Shown: in pieces, positions 1-11,665 of the stretch
Position numbering within the stretch: position 1 is the first letter of the stretch
Layout: the number at the start of each line of letters is the position of its first letter
Assembly (NCBI GenBank): GCA_032433765.1
Contig: JAVIAB010000092.1
Span: 68,616,160 to 68,680,159, forward strand
Reading direction: 5' to 3'
Origin: Megaustenia siamemsis
Taxonomy: Eukaryota; Mollusca; Gastropoda; Stylommatophora; Ariophantidae
Length of the DNA stretch: 64,000 bases
The notes under the pieces: generated by a model
Seen by the model: the letters and a program-made list of their open reading frames with translations, nothing else
Databases searched by the model: none
Told to the model about the DNA's origin: nothing
Program-made: the position numbers and the translations under genes

Positions 1-555
1 CTGATTTTCGCGACTCCATACTCTAAATCTTGAACTGAGCCTTTCCTCAACCTCACAAACCGCGCGATCAACGAAGTGACCGGGGGACGCAATAACCACC
101 GGCCAGCGCTATTTGGACTTGGCAGTATCAATGACCGAGGCTAAATGTCCACCATTAACTGACCGGCCTCCAGTCGTGAAAGCTGACCTTAATAGTATCT
201 CAGAGAAGATATTGCCTTACTCTCCCTCAAGCAAGCGTCTTAGAGGAGAGTATTTCTCTAGGCTTTATGTATTTTTTTCTCGTTTTATAGACTTACCCAA
301 GGGAAGCGGAAATAGTTATCAGAATAGGGGATAGGGGATGGAAGGTGTGATATGACGATACTTAAAACGTCTGTGTCAAACTTTTGATGTTGGCAGAAGA
401 CATTAACTAAATGCAGTTTTAGTTGAGGGGACGGCTGTTATTGGTTGTTGTGCCTTGCAAGCAATCGAAATGTGCATAGGAAGATTGGAAAGCTATGTAC
501 ACAATTTTGCTCTGTCTTTTGCCTTAACATTATCATGTGATTGGTTTACCAATCC
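1..555. other. Unassigned sequence at window start
   Basis: No recognisable gene or repeat is visible here. A 73-codon open frame begins near position 113, but its product resembles nothing I know and it has no supporting signals. I treat the stretch as unannotated intergenic DNA. Confidence 0.5.
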
Positions 556-560
556 ATTCC

Positions 561-1964
561 TTGATTTTAACAGTCCTTGAGATGTTAACAGTCTTTTAGA
601 TATTAACAGTCCTTGAGATTTTAACAATCCTTGAGATGTTAACAGTCTTTTAGATATTAACAGTCCTTGTGATGTAACAGTCCTTGTGATTTTAACAGTC
701 CTTGAGATATTAACAGTTCTTGAGATATAAACAATCCTGCGATGTTGAAAGTCCTTGTAGTATTAACAGTCCTTGAGCTATTAACAGTCCGTGTGATATT
801 AACAGTCCTTGTGATATAAAGACTCCTTGTTATGTTAACAACTCGTGCGATATAAACAGTCCTTGTGAATCTAACACCACTTGAAATATTAACACTCCTT
901 GTGAAGTTAGCAGCACTTGAGATAGCAATAGTCATTGTGATGTTAACAACCCTTTTTATATTAACGGTTTTTACAATGTTAACACCCTTTAAGATATTTA
1001 ACACTTTTTGAGATATTAACAGCCCTTGTGATGCTAACAACCCCTGTGATATAAACACTCCTTGTGATTTTAACAACCCTTGAGATATTAACAGTCATTG
1101 TGATGTTAACGTCGGGAGCCGCGAAAGCTCGGTGGTTAGTGAACTGGACTACAAAGGACAAGGGGTAGGGTTCGATCCCAACCGACGGCCTCCGGGTTCA
1201 CCTTGCCTTAAATGAATACCGGATTTTTTTCTGGGAAAGTAAAGCGGCACGGGCGTAATACCGACCACATTACCCCCAAAAAGTGCTGAAGGTCTGTAAA
1301 ATTTATGGTCACTAACACCATATTCCCTATACGCCATTTGGCGTGACGGGGGCTCTTTACTTTTTTACTTACTTGTGATGTTAACACCTTTTAAGATATA
1401 AACACTCCTTGTGATGTTAACAACCCTTGAGATATTAACAGTCCTTGTGATGTTAACAAGCCTTGAGATATTAACTGTCCTTGTGATGTTAACAACCCTT
1501 GAGATATAAATACTCCTTGTGATGTTAACAACCCTTGAGATTTTAACCGTCTTTGTGATGTTAACAACCCTTCACATATAACCAGTCCTTGCGATGTTAA
1601 CAACCCTTGAGATATTAACAGTCATTGTGATGTTAATACCCCTTGAGATATAAACACTCCTTGTGATGTTAACAACCCTAGAGATATTAACAGTCCTTGT
1701 GATGTTAACAACCCTTGAGATATTAACAGTCCTTGTGATGTTAACAACCCTTGAGATATTAACACTCCTTGTGATGTTAACAAGCCTTGAGATATTAACA
1801 GTCCTTGTGATGTTAACAACCCTAGAGATATTAACAGTCCTTGTGATGTTAACAACCCTTGAGATATTAACAGTCATTGTGATGTTAACAACCCTTGAGA
1901 TATTAACAGTCATTGTGATGTTAATACCCCTTGAGATATAAACACTCCTTGTGATGTTAACAAC
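561..1964. repeat. 18/36-bp minisatellite split by a SINE
   Basis: Units alternate between gatgttaacaacccttga and gatattaacagtccttgt, so the basic period is 18 bp and the commonest higher unit is 36 bp. Copies before about 1090 are diverged; those from 1376 to 1964 are more regular. A SINE interrupts the array at 1111-1372. Because 18 is a multiple of three, long frames stay open on both strands. These are repeat by-products, not genes. Confidence 0.93.
1111..1372 (+). mobile_element. tRNA-derived SINE, family 1 (copy 1)
   Basis: The head resembles a tRNA gene, with A-box-like agctcggtggttagtg and B-box-like gggttcgatcccaac, so transcription by RNA polymerase III is expected. The body carries the segment cgggcgtaataccgaccaca and ends in a short stem-loop around cgccatttggcg. 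The 13-bp duplication ttgtgatgttaac flanks it at 1098-1110 and 1373-1385. It comes from the surrounding minisatellite, so the SINE entered an existing array. Confidence 0.9.
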
Positions 1965-1965
1965 C

Positions 1966-2711
1966 TGCTGGCTACAACAATTACTTAATGAAATAAACAT
2001 GATAAGCAAAAAATATGGACTAGATATGAACATCAAAAACACTAAAACAATGATCATAAACAAACATAATACTCAAAACCAACAAGTGGATATCAAAATT
2101 GAAGGAATAGACTTGGAGGTAGTTCAGATCTACAACTACCTTGTACATACTATAACCTGTGATGGAAAATGTACAACTGAAATAAACAAAGAATAGGAAT
2201 GGCAAAAAGAAATGTTAATGCCATGAAAAATATACTAACATCAATACAAATAACACCAGTGCTAAAACTAAGAATAGCAAAATGTTATGTCTTCTCAACA
2301 TTACTGTATGGTGCAGAAACATGGACATTAGACAAGAAAACAGACAGAAAATTGAAGCCTTTGAAATGTGGACTTATAGAAGAATAGGTAGAATTGGATT
2401 GAAAGAAAAGAAAACAAACGATGAAGTCTTAAAACAACTAACAGTAAAAAGAGAACTACTAAACACAATTCAAACAAGACAAATGAAATTTTTGGGCTAT
2501 GTTAAAAGACGCAGCACCATACTAAAAGTAATCTTGGAAGGGAAATACAAGGTAAAAGAGGCAGAGGCAGACCAAGACTAACATTGACGAGTAACATCAA
2601 AAGATGGACAAGTCAGCCTATGACAACCTGCACCATCAAAGCAAGAGACAGAACAGAATGGCGCTCCATGGTAGCCAACCTTCGATGCGGAGATGGAACT
2701 GAATGATGAAG
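1966..2711 (+). pseudogene. LINE family B, 3' fragment of the reverse transcriptase ORF
   Basis: Broken frames encode the region after the RT catalytic core: an LNEINMISKKYGLDMNI segment, then TLLYGAETWTLDKKT, then RRELLNTIQTRQ-like text ending near 2580. The same order occurs in the longer minus-strand copy at 40269-43176. The copy is 5'-truncated and carries a stop at the end of the first segment (2194-2196) and frame changes near 2290-2390. It abuts the 36-bp array on the left and a 26-bp array on the right. It is a dead fragment; the clade is probably RTE-like. Confidence 0.85.
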
Positions 2712-2727
2712 ATTATTTTCCCATACA

Positions 2728-2905
2728 CTTACAGCTAACTCAAACGTAATACACTTACAGCTAGCTCAAACGTAATACACTTACAGCTAGCTCGAACGTA
2801 ATACACTTACATCTAACTCAAACGTAATACACTTACAGCTAACTCAAATGTAATACACTTACAGCTAACTCAAACGTAATACCACTACATCTAACTCAAA
2901 CGTAA
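2728..2905. repeat. 26-bp minisatellite
   Basis: About 6.5 tandem copies of a unit reading acttacagctaactcaaac plus gtaatac are visible. It lies immediately downstream of the LINE fragment. Substitutions such as ctaac/ctagc distinguish the units. Confidence 0.9.
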
Positions 2906-3545
2906 CAACTAGTTAACCCACGATCACTTTCCCACTGACCACTAAGCTGCTGATACACTAACGTTAATTCAATCGAATTTTTACAACATGAAATTAATAG
3001 TATTACTAAAGTAGTCTTAGTAGATAATTCATACAACCACAGACCAAAGCATTAATTCAATAAAGATAGTTTCTATTATGACGTAATTAAAATGCTCTTT
3101 TTTTGTTTTTGCGAAGTTACGAACTCCCGTTGTCGTGTGATTGGTTGTTTCTCGTTGGCTGAGGTACCAGCCTTCTCAGAGAATGTTGCCAAAGACAATC
3201 TTTGATGACTTGGTGTCTTGGGTAACCCCCATCCCCGTTAACCAGGAATTATTTTCTCCATTATTGGTCTTTGAATCCAGTATGGTGTCTGATATAGCCA
3301 CAACATGTTAATTTTCGTTATCCTGGAATTTAATTTATTATCACTATCTTGAAATTCAATTTATTAGCCAATTCTTGTTTGTTAGAATGTCCCTTAAGAT
3401 ACCTCGCTCAGTTAGTTCTTTTGTTTATCCAGGATATCTGGGTGATTCATTTCTGGGTGTATCATTTCACCTGAAATAGGAAATTTTACTTTCAGCTGTC
3501 CACATTTCATAGCGTAATTTAGATTTTAAAAATAAATACAGGCAC
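2906..3545. other. Unassigned AT-rich sequence
   Basis: No coding frame of note, tandem repeat or recognised mobile element is visible between the 26-bp and 35-bp arrays. Confidence 0.5.
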
Positions 3546-3574
3546 TGAGTATTTTCATCTTGAAAAAATTAATA

Positions 3575-3800
3575 AAACACCACTAAGTACCACCATCTTG
3601 TAAAACATAAAACACCACTAAGTACCGCCATCTTGTAAAACATAAAACACAACTAAGTACTACCATCTTGTAAAACATAAAACACCACTAAGTACTACAA
3701 TCTTGTAAAACATAAAACACCACTAAGTACCACTATCTTGTAAAACATAAAACACCACTAAGTACTACCATCTTGTAAAACATAAAACACAACTAAAGTA
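3575..3800. repeat. 35-bp minisatellite
   Basis: Six copies of a unit containing aacaccactaagtac and catcttgtaaaacat are present. Variation is confined mostly to the three bases before catcttg. Confidence 0.9.
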
Positions 3801-3807
3801 CTCTACA

Positions 3808-4442
3808 AAACATTTAAGAACTTTTTTTCTTGTTTCTATTGTCAAAAATGGAGTGCATAGTATCTTCCTCATTTTTTGGAAAGTTGCTTTTGCCTGAGCC
3901 ATTCTGCATCTCACCTCTTTTGTACATCTACCATCGGAGGTCAATATTGTTCCCAGTTATTTAAATTCATTTAACTGTTTTAATATTGTTCTACTTTTTT
4001 AAATTATGCATTGCGGTGATGCCTTTGTCTTTTTTCTTCTTCTTCGTCTACCTTTCAGCTCCCTGTGGAGCATAGGTCTTCAACAAACACTTTCCAAGCC
4101 GTTCTGTTTCTTCCCATTCTTTTAAGATCGTTCCATGTCTCAGGTTTTGTCTTCTCTTAGGCTAAGAGCCTTGATCTCTCCTGGATGGCTGATTTACTTT
4201 TGTTCTTCTCTTTGGCTTGTTCATGTTTGTGGAGTTTTTTCGCCTTTTTTATTTACAGTACGGGATAGCCAGTCCCATGCCCAACCCTCCTTAGTCTTTG
4301 ACTTTGCTGCTACCATTACACTCTTTTCTTTTTTTTTTTTTTTCTATTAAGGCTGTCCTTTATTTTTGCTTTCTTTCACTATAATGTCTAACATTTCTTG
4401 TAACTCATTTTTACTCTTAGTGATTAAGACTGTATTGTTCTA
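3808..4442 (-). pseudogene. LINE family A (RTE-like) fragment, interrupted
   Basis: On the minus strand the two blocks 3808-4036 and about 4326-4442 align in order with the near-complete RTE-type copy at 46478-49668. They cover the part downstream of the YADD motif and the start of the C-terminal region. Between them sits foreign sequence (LINE family D) at about 4037-4325, so this is a nested insertion. No open frame survives. Confidence 0.75.
4037..4325 (-). pseudogene. LINE family D fragment nested in family A
   Basis: The stretch with agctccctgtggagcatagg and tcttcaacaaacactttcc matches two other copies, at 54632-55135 and 61690-61905. On the minus strand these encode the extreme C-terminal end of a LINE ORF. 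It interrupts the family A fragment, so family D inserted later. The outer boundaries lie in T-rich DNA and are uncertain by about 10 bases. Confidence 0.7.
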
Positions 4443-5289
4443 TTACACACCAGCTCATTGAGTAAAATGTCAATGTACAAACAACCACCGTATCCAGTTT
4501 GATAAGACAAAGCTCAAATAATTCAAGCCGCTACTGATAAATAAGTCTCAATGTCTACGGAGACCTGCTAAAACAGTACATCGACCTTGCAATGTTTGAG
4601 AATTAGGGAGGCTACTTCAGAAATCAAGTGTTTCCGTTCCTATGGTAACGTCTGAATCAGCCAATCAGATGGCGTTCTCTCTTTATTATAGGTTTGCTGC
4701 ATAGGAAGAAGACAAATAGTAACCATCTCTATGTCACTGTTATATAAAAATATTTTTGTTTAAAACTTGAACAAAACTATAAGGGATGTTAAATACCAGA
4801 AAAACCATGTTATTTGTCTAACAATGCAAATTACTAACATATCATGATATAATTATAATAATGATGATTTAAGGCAATAATTGAAGGAATTATTGTAAAT
4901 AGCGCAAATTGCCGTAACGCAAATTTTCAGGTCAAAGGTCAACCTTAACCCTCGAATGCAAACAGTCCGTGGTGATTCTAGATACATTGTAGTTGTTTTT
5001 TTTTTAATTGGACAATCCCTTTTCACGACTAAATGACATTTAGAGAAGAATTATCTTACAACAAGGCAGACCAACTCCAAAAATGGTGCTTCTTCAAACG
5101 GAAAAATGTAGAAGCAGAACATTTAAATCGTCGTGGTACGATTAACATAAATGGCTGTCTGGCAGTACAAGGAATGAACTTTTATTTTGTTGGCTGTATT
5201 GGCGTTTAAGTACAAACAAAGGTCTGTGGTCATCTATAGTGATTTGAAAAAAAATATCTAGGGCTGTAGTTAGGCGCGCTTCAAGTAGA
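4443..5289. other. Unassigned sequence
   Basis: No gene or repeat is recognised. The interval is AT-rich with short homopolymer runs and no long open frame. Confidence 0.5.
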
Positions 5290-6140
5290 GCTTATTTGAA
5301 TTGCTTTTTCGTCTTCTTCTTTCCGTCTTCATTTGCCTTTCAGCGTCGAGTGGATATATATAATTTGCGATCTTTTGCTCTTCTGTTCACCTCTGCTACT
5401 GTTATGTTTCCTAGTGCTTCTAATATCCCGCCAATCCATCCTTTATCATGTGGCCAAACCATTTTATCTGTTGTTTCTTTATAATTATATGGCGGGGGTT
5501 ATTCGTAGCTTTTTTTCCTCAGTTCTTCATTTCTGATCTTATCTCTCAGGTTGTTTTCTGCCATTCGTCTAACAGACTTCATCTCAGTAGAGCTAATTGT
5601 TCTTATTCATCTAGGGTCCAGTGACTGGCATTGGTAACACAGCAATGGGATGAAGATTGTATTGTAAAATGCCCGTTTTGTCTCTAGAGTTATTTCCTCA
5701 TTGGACAATAGTATTGATAGCTGTCCAATGATTTGACAAGCTTTGTTGCATCTTGAGTCTATCTCTGCTGTTTGTGAATTATCGTTTGTCACTAGACTTC
5801 CTAGGTATTTGAATTTAGTTGCCTGCCTTCTATAGTTATGTTGATGTTCTGTTTCTCTTTTGCGACATTCACGACTTCTGTTTTGTTGATGTTGATTTTC
5901 ATGTTGTATTTTGCGCCTGTGCTGTTGAGTTTATTTAAATGTTCTTGTAGGTCTTCCATTTTTTCCATGTATTAATGTCTCATCATCTGCAAATAAAAGC
6001 TTATTGATCTCCTCTGTCTCTGATAGGTTGGCTAAACTTGCATATACAGTCCATGTATGTAATAAACAATATGGGGGGGGGGGGAATAGTACCACCCCTG
6101 TCTTACGCCTGATCTAATTTCGAAGGGGTCTGTGTAGCCT
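5290..6140 (-). pseudogene. LINE family E fragment (RT and post-RT region)
   Basis: Read on the minus strand, the right end gives a degenerate IRRGVRQG-like RT motif near 6120-6095. The left part gives ETKRAFYNTIFIPLLCYQC at about 5690-5625, comparable to the TKRRVLK-YGCE region of other LINEs. A poly-G tract at 6073-6083 and several stops disrupt it. It does not match families A-D closely and has no second copy in the window. Confidence 0.65.
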
Positions 6141-6584
6141 GCTGCTGTTCTGATTGTTCAGCTGCTGTTGGTGTAGAGACTTGCTGCGTGTCATAAAACG
6201 ACTCTCTAAACGAGCTCTTAATGAAAATTAAATACAATGAAGAGGTCAAACTTAACAGGGAAATTTTCAACATTTTAATTGATGTCACGTGTTCTGGCAA
6301 CGCAAGAACTCGCTTTCGGAGGTCACAACGCAACGGAACATTCTCTAAATCCTGACAATTTTAAACTTGTATTTCAGCTAGTGTTAAGCAGGAATCTGGA
6401 ATTAAAACATCATTGGAAAAACATGGGATACTTTAGAGGCAAATCGAAAACCATTCATAATGACCTCATGAAAAGCATTCAAGAAGAAATACAAGATTTC
6501 ATCCAGAAAATAATTAATGAATTCCCTTTCTTTGTTGTATTGTTGATGAGACAACTAATATTACTGAAATATCTTAGTGTTCTA

Positions 6585-7394
6585 TCGCCGTTAGGAGCAA
6601 GCAGCGGAGGTGTAACGTACATCCCTACAGGGTATGGTGACAGCTTTTCACAAACAGAACATGATAAAATACTGACGTCTCGGCCTACATGTGGCCATAC
6701 GAGAACAACCCAAACGGACAACGAAACAAAAATAAACTCAACTACCTCTAGAATGCGCGGAACAGGTAAATCAAGGGGACATTTAACAAAAATGGGGGAT
6801 GAGAGATTAAAAAATAAATCGAAAGAGAGACCACTCCGTGCTGATCAGAATAATTCACCGTTACATACCCATTCTCCGCTACAACTCCACTATCCGTCGA
6901 CTCTTCCTTCACCCTCCATTAGTTACCTTTAAGCGTGATCGCCACCTCCGTGATATGCTTGTCAGGAGCCGCCTTTAGCTTCCCTCCATAACCATCGGGG
7001 TACTATCCCGTTGCTATCCCAGTCAATGTAAGACTAGCCAGGGACAGATACAGTTCTCTTCCCTAAAGATCCTTTTGTGATCAGAGTAGGATTCACTTGT
7101 ACATGGCGCAACATTATCTATTTCATCATATGTAAGCGATGCAAGATGACCTACATAGACGACTCAGGGCGCCGCCTTTAAGACCGATACCGGGAACATA
7201 TGTATGCTATAACTTGAGATGCAGGCACCACAATAGCATCCTACTGCAACCCTAAGTGTCATCAGGGCAAAGTGGATGTCCAAGTTACTGGCCTGTTGTC
7301 ATGTTCTTCTGACAGCCGTAGCCAATACCCCTTAGATAATCGCCTCACCCCAATGGGGCATCAATGTATCCATTTCTCACGGGTAATCTATTAC

Positions 7395-7425
<31 letters not shown>

Positions 7426-8585
7426 CCTCCCCACTTCCTTCTTACATTCCCATCTGCCTTCCGATTCCCCTCATCTCTCCTCTCTTTTCTTCTCTTCCCT
7501 GCATATGTATGGCCCCTAACACCCTGACGTGATATCTCCATGCGATACTCATGGTCTATATTGCATATCTTTAAGTACTTTGGCACCCTTCCCCAGGAAT
7601 CAAGATCCCTATTTACCAACTTATATTTATAATTACAGCAGCACTGCTATTGTTTGCCTGTTCTCCACTTACATTTATTATCCTTATAAATACATATTCT
7701 ACCACTTTATATTCCAGTTCTACCTTACTCTTCCATTTTTTCTTTCTATTGCATTTCCATATAGCTGCTGATACTACTATCCTGTGCTACAGTCCGCCAT
7801 AATCCCCCCTATTAAGCCTCATTTATCTCCTTGTTACCTAAGTTATGTCTGGCTTTGGCTGCTCGTTTTCATTCCATAGGTAACATTTCCCTACCTTTTG
7901 CTGATACCTGTGTCACTCTTGACAGCTTATCCCACTTCATTCTATGACCTTCAAGTCTCATCCGACTTCTCGTATAATCACGCGACCGATCTCCCCCCCC
8001 CCCCCCCCCCCACACGAGTCTCATCCCTTTTAAATCACCGTTTTCTAATCGCTGGTAGTTTTTGGGATATTGCCTCAGTTAAGTCACTGTTTCATTTATA
8101 TATAACTTTAACTTACTAATTTTTATACATTATCAATTTGTATTCTTCAATATGTTGCACATCTCTCTTTCGCTTTATCATTTCAGCCCTTACTCCTCTT
8201 TTGATTTTTCCTTGTTTCACATGTACCGATCATTCTAGATGTAATAGAGTTTACCTTTGTTTCGTTATCCGTTTGTGTTGTTCTCATTTTCTAAAGAATA
8301 TGTAGGCCAAAACATCTGTTTTTTGCCCTGTTTCTTTTTAGTAAAGCTGTCACCAAAGCTTTAAGGGTGTACGTTACATCCCACTGCTTGCTCCTGCTAC
8401 CAGCTTTACCGCAGCACTTTCAATTATTTGCCTGTTCCCTTCTATCGCGTTCAGACTAGTGGATTCAGCAGGAGAAATTCAAGAGTACTTTCTTGGCTTC
8501 TATGATGTCAATGATGAGATAAACGCCGAAAGCTTGTGAAATGTTATTGGAAAGCCATGATATGAAAAATAAATTGGTAGTTCAA
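6585..8585 (+). mobile_element. Penelope-like element remnant with GIY-YIG endonuclease domain
   Basis: From 6859 a frame reads PPLVTFKRDRHLRDMLVRSRL-like text (near 6896-6960). Further on, around 7108-7210, it gives NIIYFIICKRCKMTYI, then DDSGRRL, a stop at 7179-7181, and DRYREHMY. This matches the GIY-YIG type endonuclease of Penelope-like retroelements, with a Cys pair before the core. The end of the domain (KVDVQVTGLLSC) follows near 7270-7310. The reverse transcriptase is absent, so the copy is 5'-truncated. The 3' part (7370-8585) is noncoding and contains a (CT)n tract and a poly-C run at 7993-8011. It sits inside a hAT-like relic and is therefore younger. Confidence 0.68.
8265..8445 (-). 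repeat. Interspersed repeat shared with 6590-6735 and 37805-38005
   Basis: On the minus strand this segment contains gtaaagctggtagcagg-like sequence followed by gggatgtaacgtacaccc-like sequence. Similar blocks occur on the plus strand at 6590-6735 (ggtgtaacgtacatccctac) and 37840-38000 (ggtgtaacgtacacgcctac). I do not recognise the family. Here it may form part of the Penelope-like 3' region. Confidence 0.6.
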
Positions 8586-9466
8586 ACATAAGATGGCACT
8601 AATGTTATGGTCGGTAAGTGAATGTTATGAAAGCTAGAGTTAATGAATTTACTCCACCGGTACTATTTACCAATTGTTTTGCACAAAGATTGAATGTAGC
8701 TTTGCGAAAGAGTTGTTCAAAAATTAAATGTGTGAAAATGTTTTTTTTTTTCCTTCGAATCTTCGAGAAATACCTGCCTTTTGTCATCGGTCGTCAAAAC
8801 TTTGGCAGAATTGTGGGACAACGTCGACAAGCAGTGACGTCAGGTGGAAATTTAATGTCAAATCATTTCTGCAGTGCACACAAACATGATACAATTAATG
8901 AAAGCTTCCAATGAAAAAATTGATTTTCCAGATTCAAAAGGAAATACATCAGGAGAAGAACATTGATTTTTTTTAAAAAAACTTACAAGATTTAAATTTC
9001 ACTTATTTCTTTTCTAAAGAAACATCAATGAAAACAGAGTTGTTTTTTTAACTTGCTTCAGAAGAAAATAAACGATATCCAAATGTGCACCAGTGCAGTC
9101 TCAGACCGTATCTTATCCATCAGGGACCTAAGGAGAGTTCAGCCCTTTAGTGTATTGATGGAGTCCGGTACTGGGTCAGATTCACTGAACTCTTCAAGCA
9201 GACATTATTACAGGGAATTACATTTTCTTAAATTTAGTGATACTGCCCAATTTGTGAACTATGACAAGCATTTTCCAACTGAAACTCTAGATTATGTAAT
9301 TCAAATTGATGAATCTTATTTTATAACAGGGAGAAATTGCGCTCCGAGCTTCAAACTGTGCTCTCTCCATTACATAGGACACATTCCAGGAACAGAATTT
9401 GAGTGAACTAATTGTTGTTGTTGTTGTTGACGGATTACCACGAGTTGATACGAGCTTGTTTGCCCT

Positions 9467-9781
9467 TTGACTCATAGAATGTGGCGGGTCGTAATGGCTT
9501 TCTTGACATTCCCGGCTCTTACTGGAGGTTGGAGGTCGTCTGTCCCAGGCTACGCTGGGAAACTAATAGTCCAGCCCAGAGGTACTGCAATACTGGGTAA
9601 TCAATCAGTAACAGCCACCACTACAGGGAACACGTCGATCCTAGCTTCTGTTAGCCAGTCTGTTTTGACGCAGACTGTTACAGGGGGAGGTAGATCTGCT
9701 AGGTCTTGGCCAGCTGATGGTGCGCCGGCCCTGCTATTGCGACCGCAGGTGGCAGGCGCTTATGCTCCCCCAGTGAACTAA
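9467..9781 (+). other. 104-codon open frame of unknown origin
   Basis: The frame is GC-richer than its neighbours, with product text such as SVTATTTGNTSILASVSQSV and Gly/Ala-rich stretches near the end. It directly precedes a LINE family A fragment, so it could be leader sequence of another LINE. I do not recognise it. There is no clear start context, intron or second copy here. Confidence 0.3.
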
Positions 9782-9788
9782 TAAAAAT

Positions 9789-10340
9789 GATGTACAAAAG
9801 AGGTGAGATGCAGAATGGATCAGGCAAAAGCAGCTTTCCAAAAAATGAGGAAGATACTATGCAATCCATTTTTGACAATAGAAACAAGAAAATGAGTTCT
9901 TAAATGTTATGTAGAGCCAGTCTTAACATATGGATGCGAAGCATGGACAATAGGATAACAGACAAGAAAATCACTGGAGTCTGTAGAAATGTGGTTTTAC
10001 AGAAGAATGTTGAGAACACCATGGACAGCTATGAAGAGTAATGAAAATGTTCTGAGAGAGGTCAAAGCTAAAAGTGAGCTAATTTCCAATATTAGGAAGA
10101 AACAATCATCATTTTTTGGCCATGTAATGAGAAGAGAACAACTGGAATATATTGTAACAACCGGAAAAATTGAGGGACGAAGAAATAGAGGGAAGCAAAG
10201 AGAAAAAAATAATAGACGGCTTAAGAGAATGGCTTGGAAGAAGGTCAACAACAGAAATGATAAATAGCTGCCGAGATCGAAAGTTGTGGAGAGACATGAT
10301 CACCTACGCCAGTAGGCCCGGTTTTTGATGATGATGAATA
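9789..10340 (+). pseudogene. LINE family A (RTE-like) 3' fragment
   Basis: The frame around 9989-10267 encodes the conserved C-terminal block WFYRRMLRTPWTAMKSNENV, then SFFGHVMRREQLEYIV and TGKIEGRR. It ends with the short (TGATGA)n tail typical of RTE-class LINEs. It is 5'-truncated and frameshifted in the first 200 bases and again near the end. It matches the complete copy at 46478-49668. Confidence 0.88.
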
Positions 10341-10789
10341 AAAATGATGATCGGAAGTGAGATAAGTGAACTTCTTGGTGATGCCTTCCAACTGTTCTGT
10401 TTTCTAGCCACCATTCCTGCCACAAGTGTTTTAGAGAAAAGAAGTTTCTCTTGTTTGAGTGGACTTAAAATTGTTTTCAGAAACTCCATGACTCAAAGAC
10501 GTCTCTCAACACTGGTGTTTATTGAAAAGAGAATCCTCAAAAAAAAAAAAATACAAAGTCAAACCACGTAGCACGATGATCTTATTTGCACGGGAAAAAT
10601 ATCGAATTTATTGTACAAGTATCATCGTCATGTAAGAAATACGAGCAGCCTGTGAATTTTCGGTTTATAATTATCATCACGTCCTAGCCTCCTCAAGTTT
10701 CGAACCCACAGCCCGCCGTTGCCCACCATTTGATAAAGAAAAGTCGCTCCCAGAATGTCAAGTACCTTAATTTTAACAAATAATTAATA
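10341..10789. other. Unassigned sequence
   Basis: No recognised gene or element is visible. A poly-A run lies near 10540-10551. Confidence 0.45.
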
Positions 10790-11035
10790 GAGAGCCCCGT
10801 CAAGCCACGTTGCGTATATGGAATATGGTATTTATGCCAAAAATGTGTATAGACCTTCAGCACATTATGTTTGAGGTAATGTGGTCAATATTACGCCTGT
10901 GCCGTTTTATTTCCCATAAAAATTCGGTACCAATTTAAGGCTGGGTGAACCTGGAAACCATTAATTAGGATCGAACCCAATCTCGTCCTTAGTAGTCCAG
11001 TTCACCAAACGCTGAGTTGTTCGCCGTCAGCTCGT
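10790..11035 (-). mobile_element. Diverged tRNA-derived SINE, family 1
   Basis: On the minus strand the order is the same as in the young SINE copies: a tRNA-like head with ctggactactaaggacgag, an altered B box (gggttcgatcctaat), the ggttcacccagcctt-like junction, the gcgtaatattgaccacatta-like core and the ccatattccatatacgc tail. Divergence is high and no flanking duplication is evident, so this is an old copy. Confidence 0.75.
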
Positions 11036-11084
11036 CTCGAGTACCATAAACACCGCATTATTATTATTATATCTCATAACATTG

Positions 11085-11665
11085 TGCACAATAATAACAT
11101 CAGTTAGAAGAAGCACCACATAAATAAAAAAGCGGAACAGCTCAGGAGAAAATAACATTCCAGAAAATGTAAATCGTCTTATGTAATAAGTGGATGTCAA
11201 TAGAAGTGAAAAAGAGAAGTCAGCGGTGCTATATAGAGCCAAATCAATTCTGACCTATGAAAGCGAATCATAGGCAGTAGTCAAAGAAATGAAAAGACGA
11301 TTAGATGCCAGATAGATGGGATTTCTCTGTAGTAAATTAAAGTTCCCTGATCAGCTAAAGGACCAAAGAGGACATTATCAACGAGAAAAACACAAAAAAG
11401 GGAGCGCCTTAAAAACATCAGAATGAAAAAAATCAACATTTTTCTAACATACGTGAAGAGAAAAGTTACAATGCTTGGTTACAGCTTGCAAAATACAGAA
11501 AAAAAAAGAGATAGCGGAAGACAAACAGAGAAAAAAGTAGATAGCTTCATATCATGACAAGGAAACAGTCAACAACAGAATTGATACGTTACACTGTGGA
11601 TAGAAAATTGTGGAAGGTCATAATCGTCATCGACAACGGGTATGGCACATGATGATGATGATCAC
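11085..11665 (+). pseudogene. Ancient, highly decayed RTE-like LINE 3' end
   Basis: The layout follows LINE family A but with many substitutions. Recognisable parts are tatgaaagcgaatcataggc (compare YGCES), acaatgcttggttac and gtcaacaacagaattgatac. The sequence ends in an (ATG)n tail at about 11650-11662. No open frame remains. Confidence 0.55.

Larger units (their letters stand above)
6280..9406 (+). pseudogene. hAT-like (DUF4371-type) transposase relic, split by a Penelope-like element
   Basis: Three pieces read in order along a transposase. At 6279-6580 there is GKSKTIHNDLM followed, after a frameshift, by VDETTNITEI; the DETT(D/N)I block holds the first catalytic Asp of the RNase H fold. 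At about 8586-8915 there is DGTNVMVGK, then NCFAQRLNVAL, matching the family's HCxAHRLNL block. At 9230-9390 there is FVNYDKHFPTETLDY and, one frame off, EKLRSELQTVL, like the C-terminal region. A 2-kb foreign insertion (6585-8585) separates pieces one and two, and about 100 residues between them appear missing. It is inactive. Family assignment rests on these motifs alone. Confidence 0.65.

Noticed and set aside
1572..2063. 163-codon frame with repeated VNITRTVNISR
   Set aside because: By-product of the 18/36-bp minisatellite.
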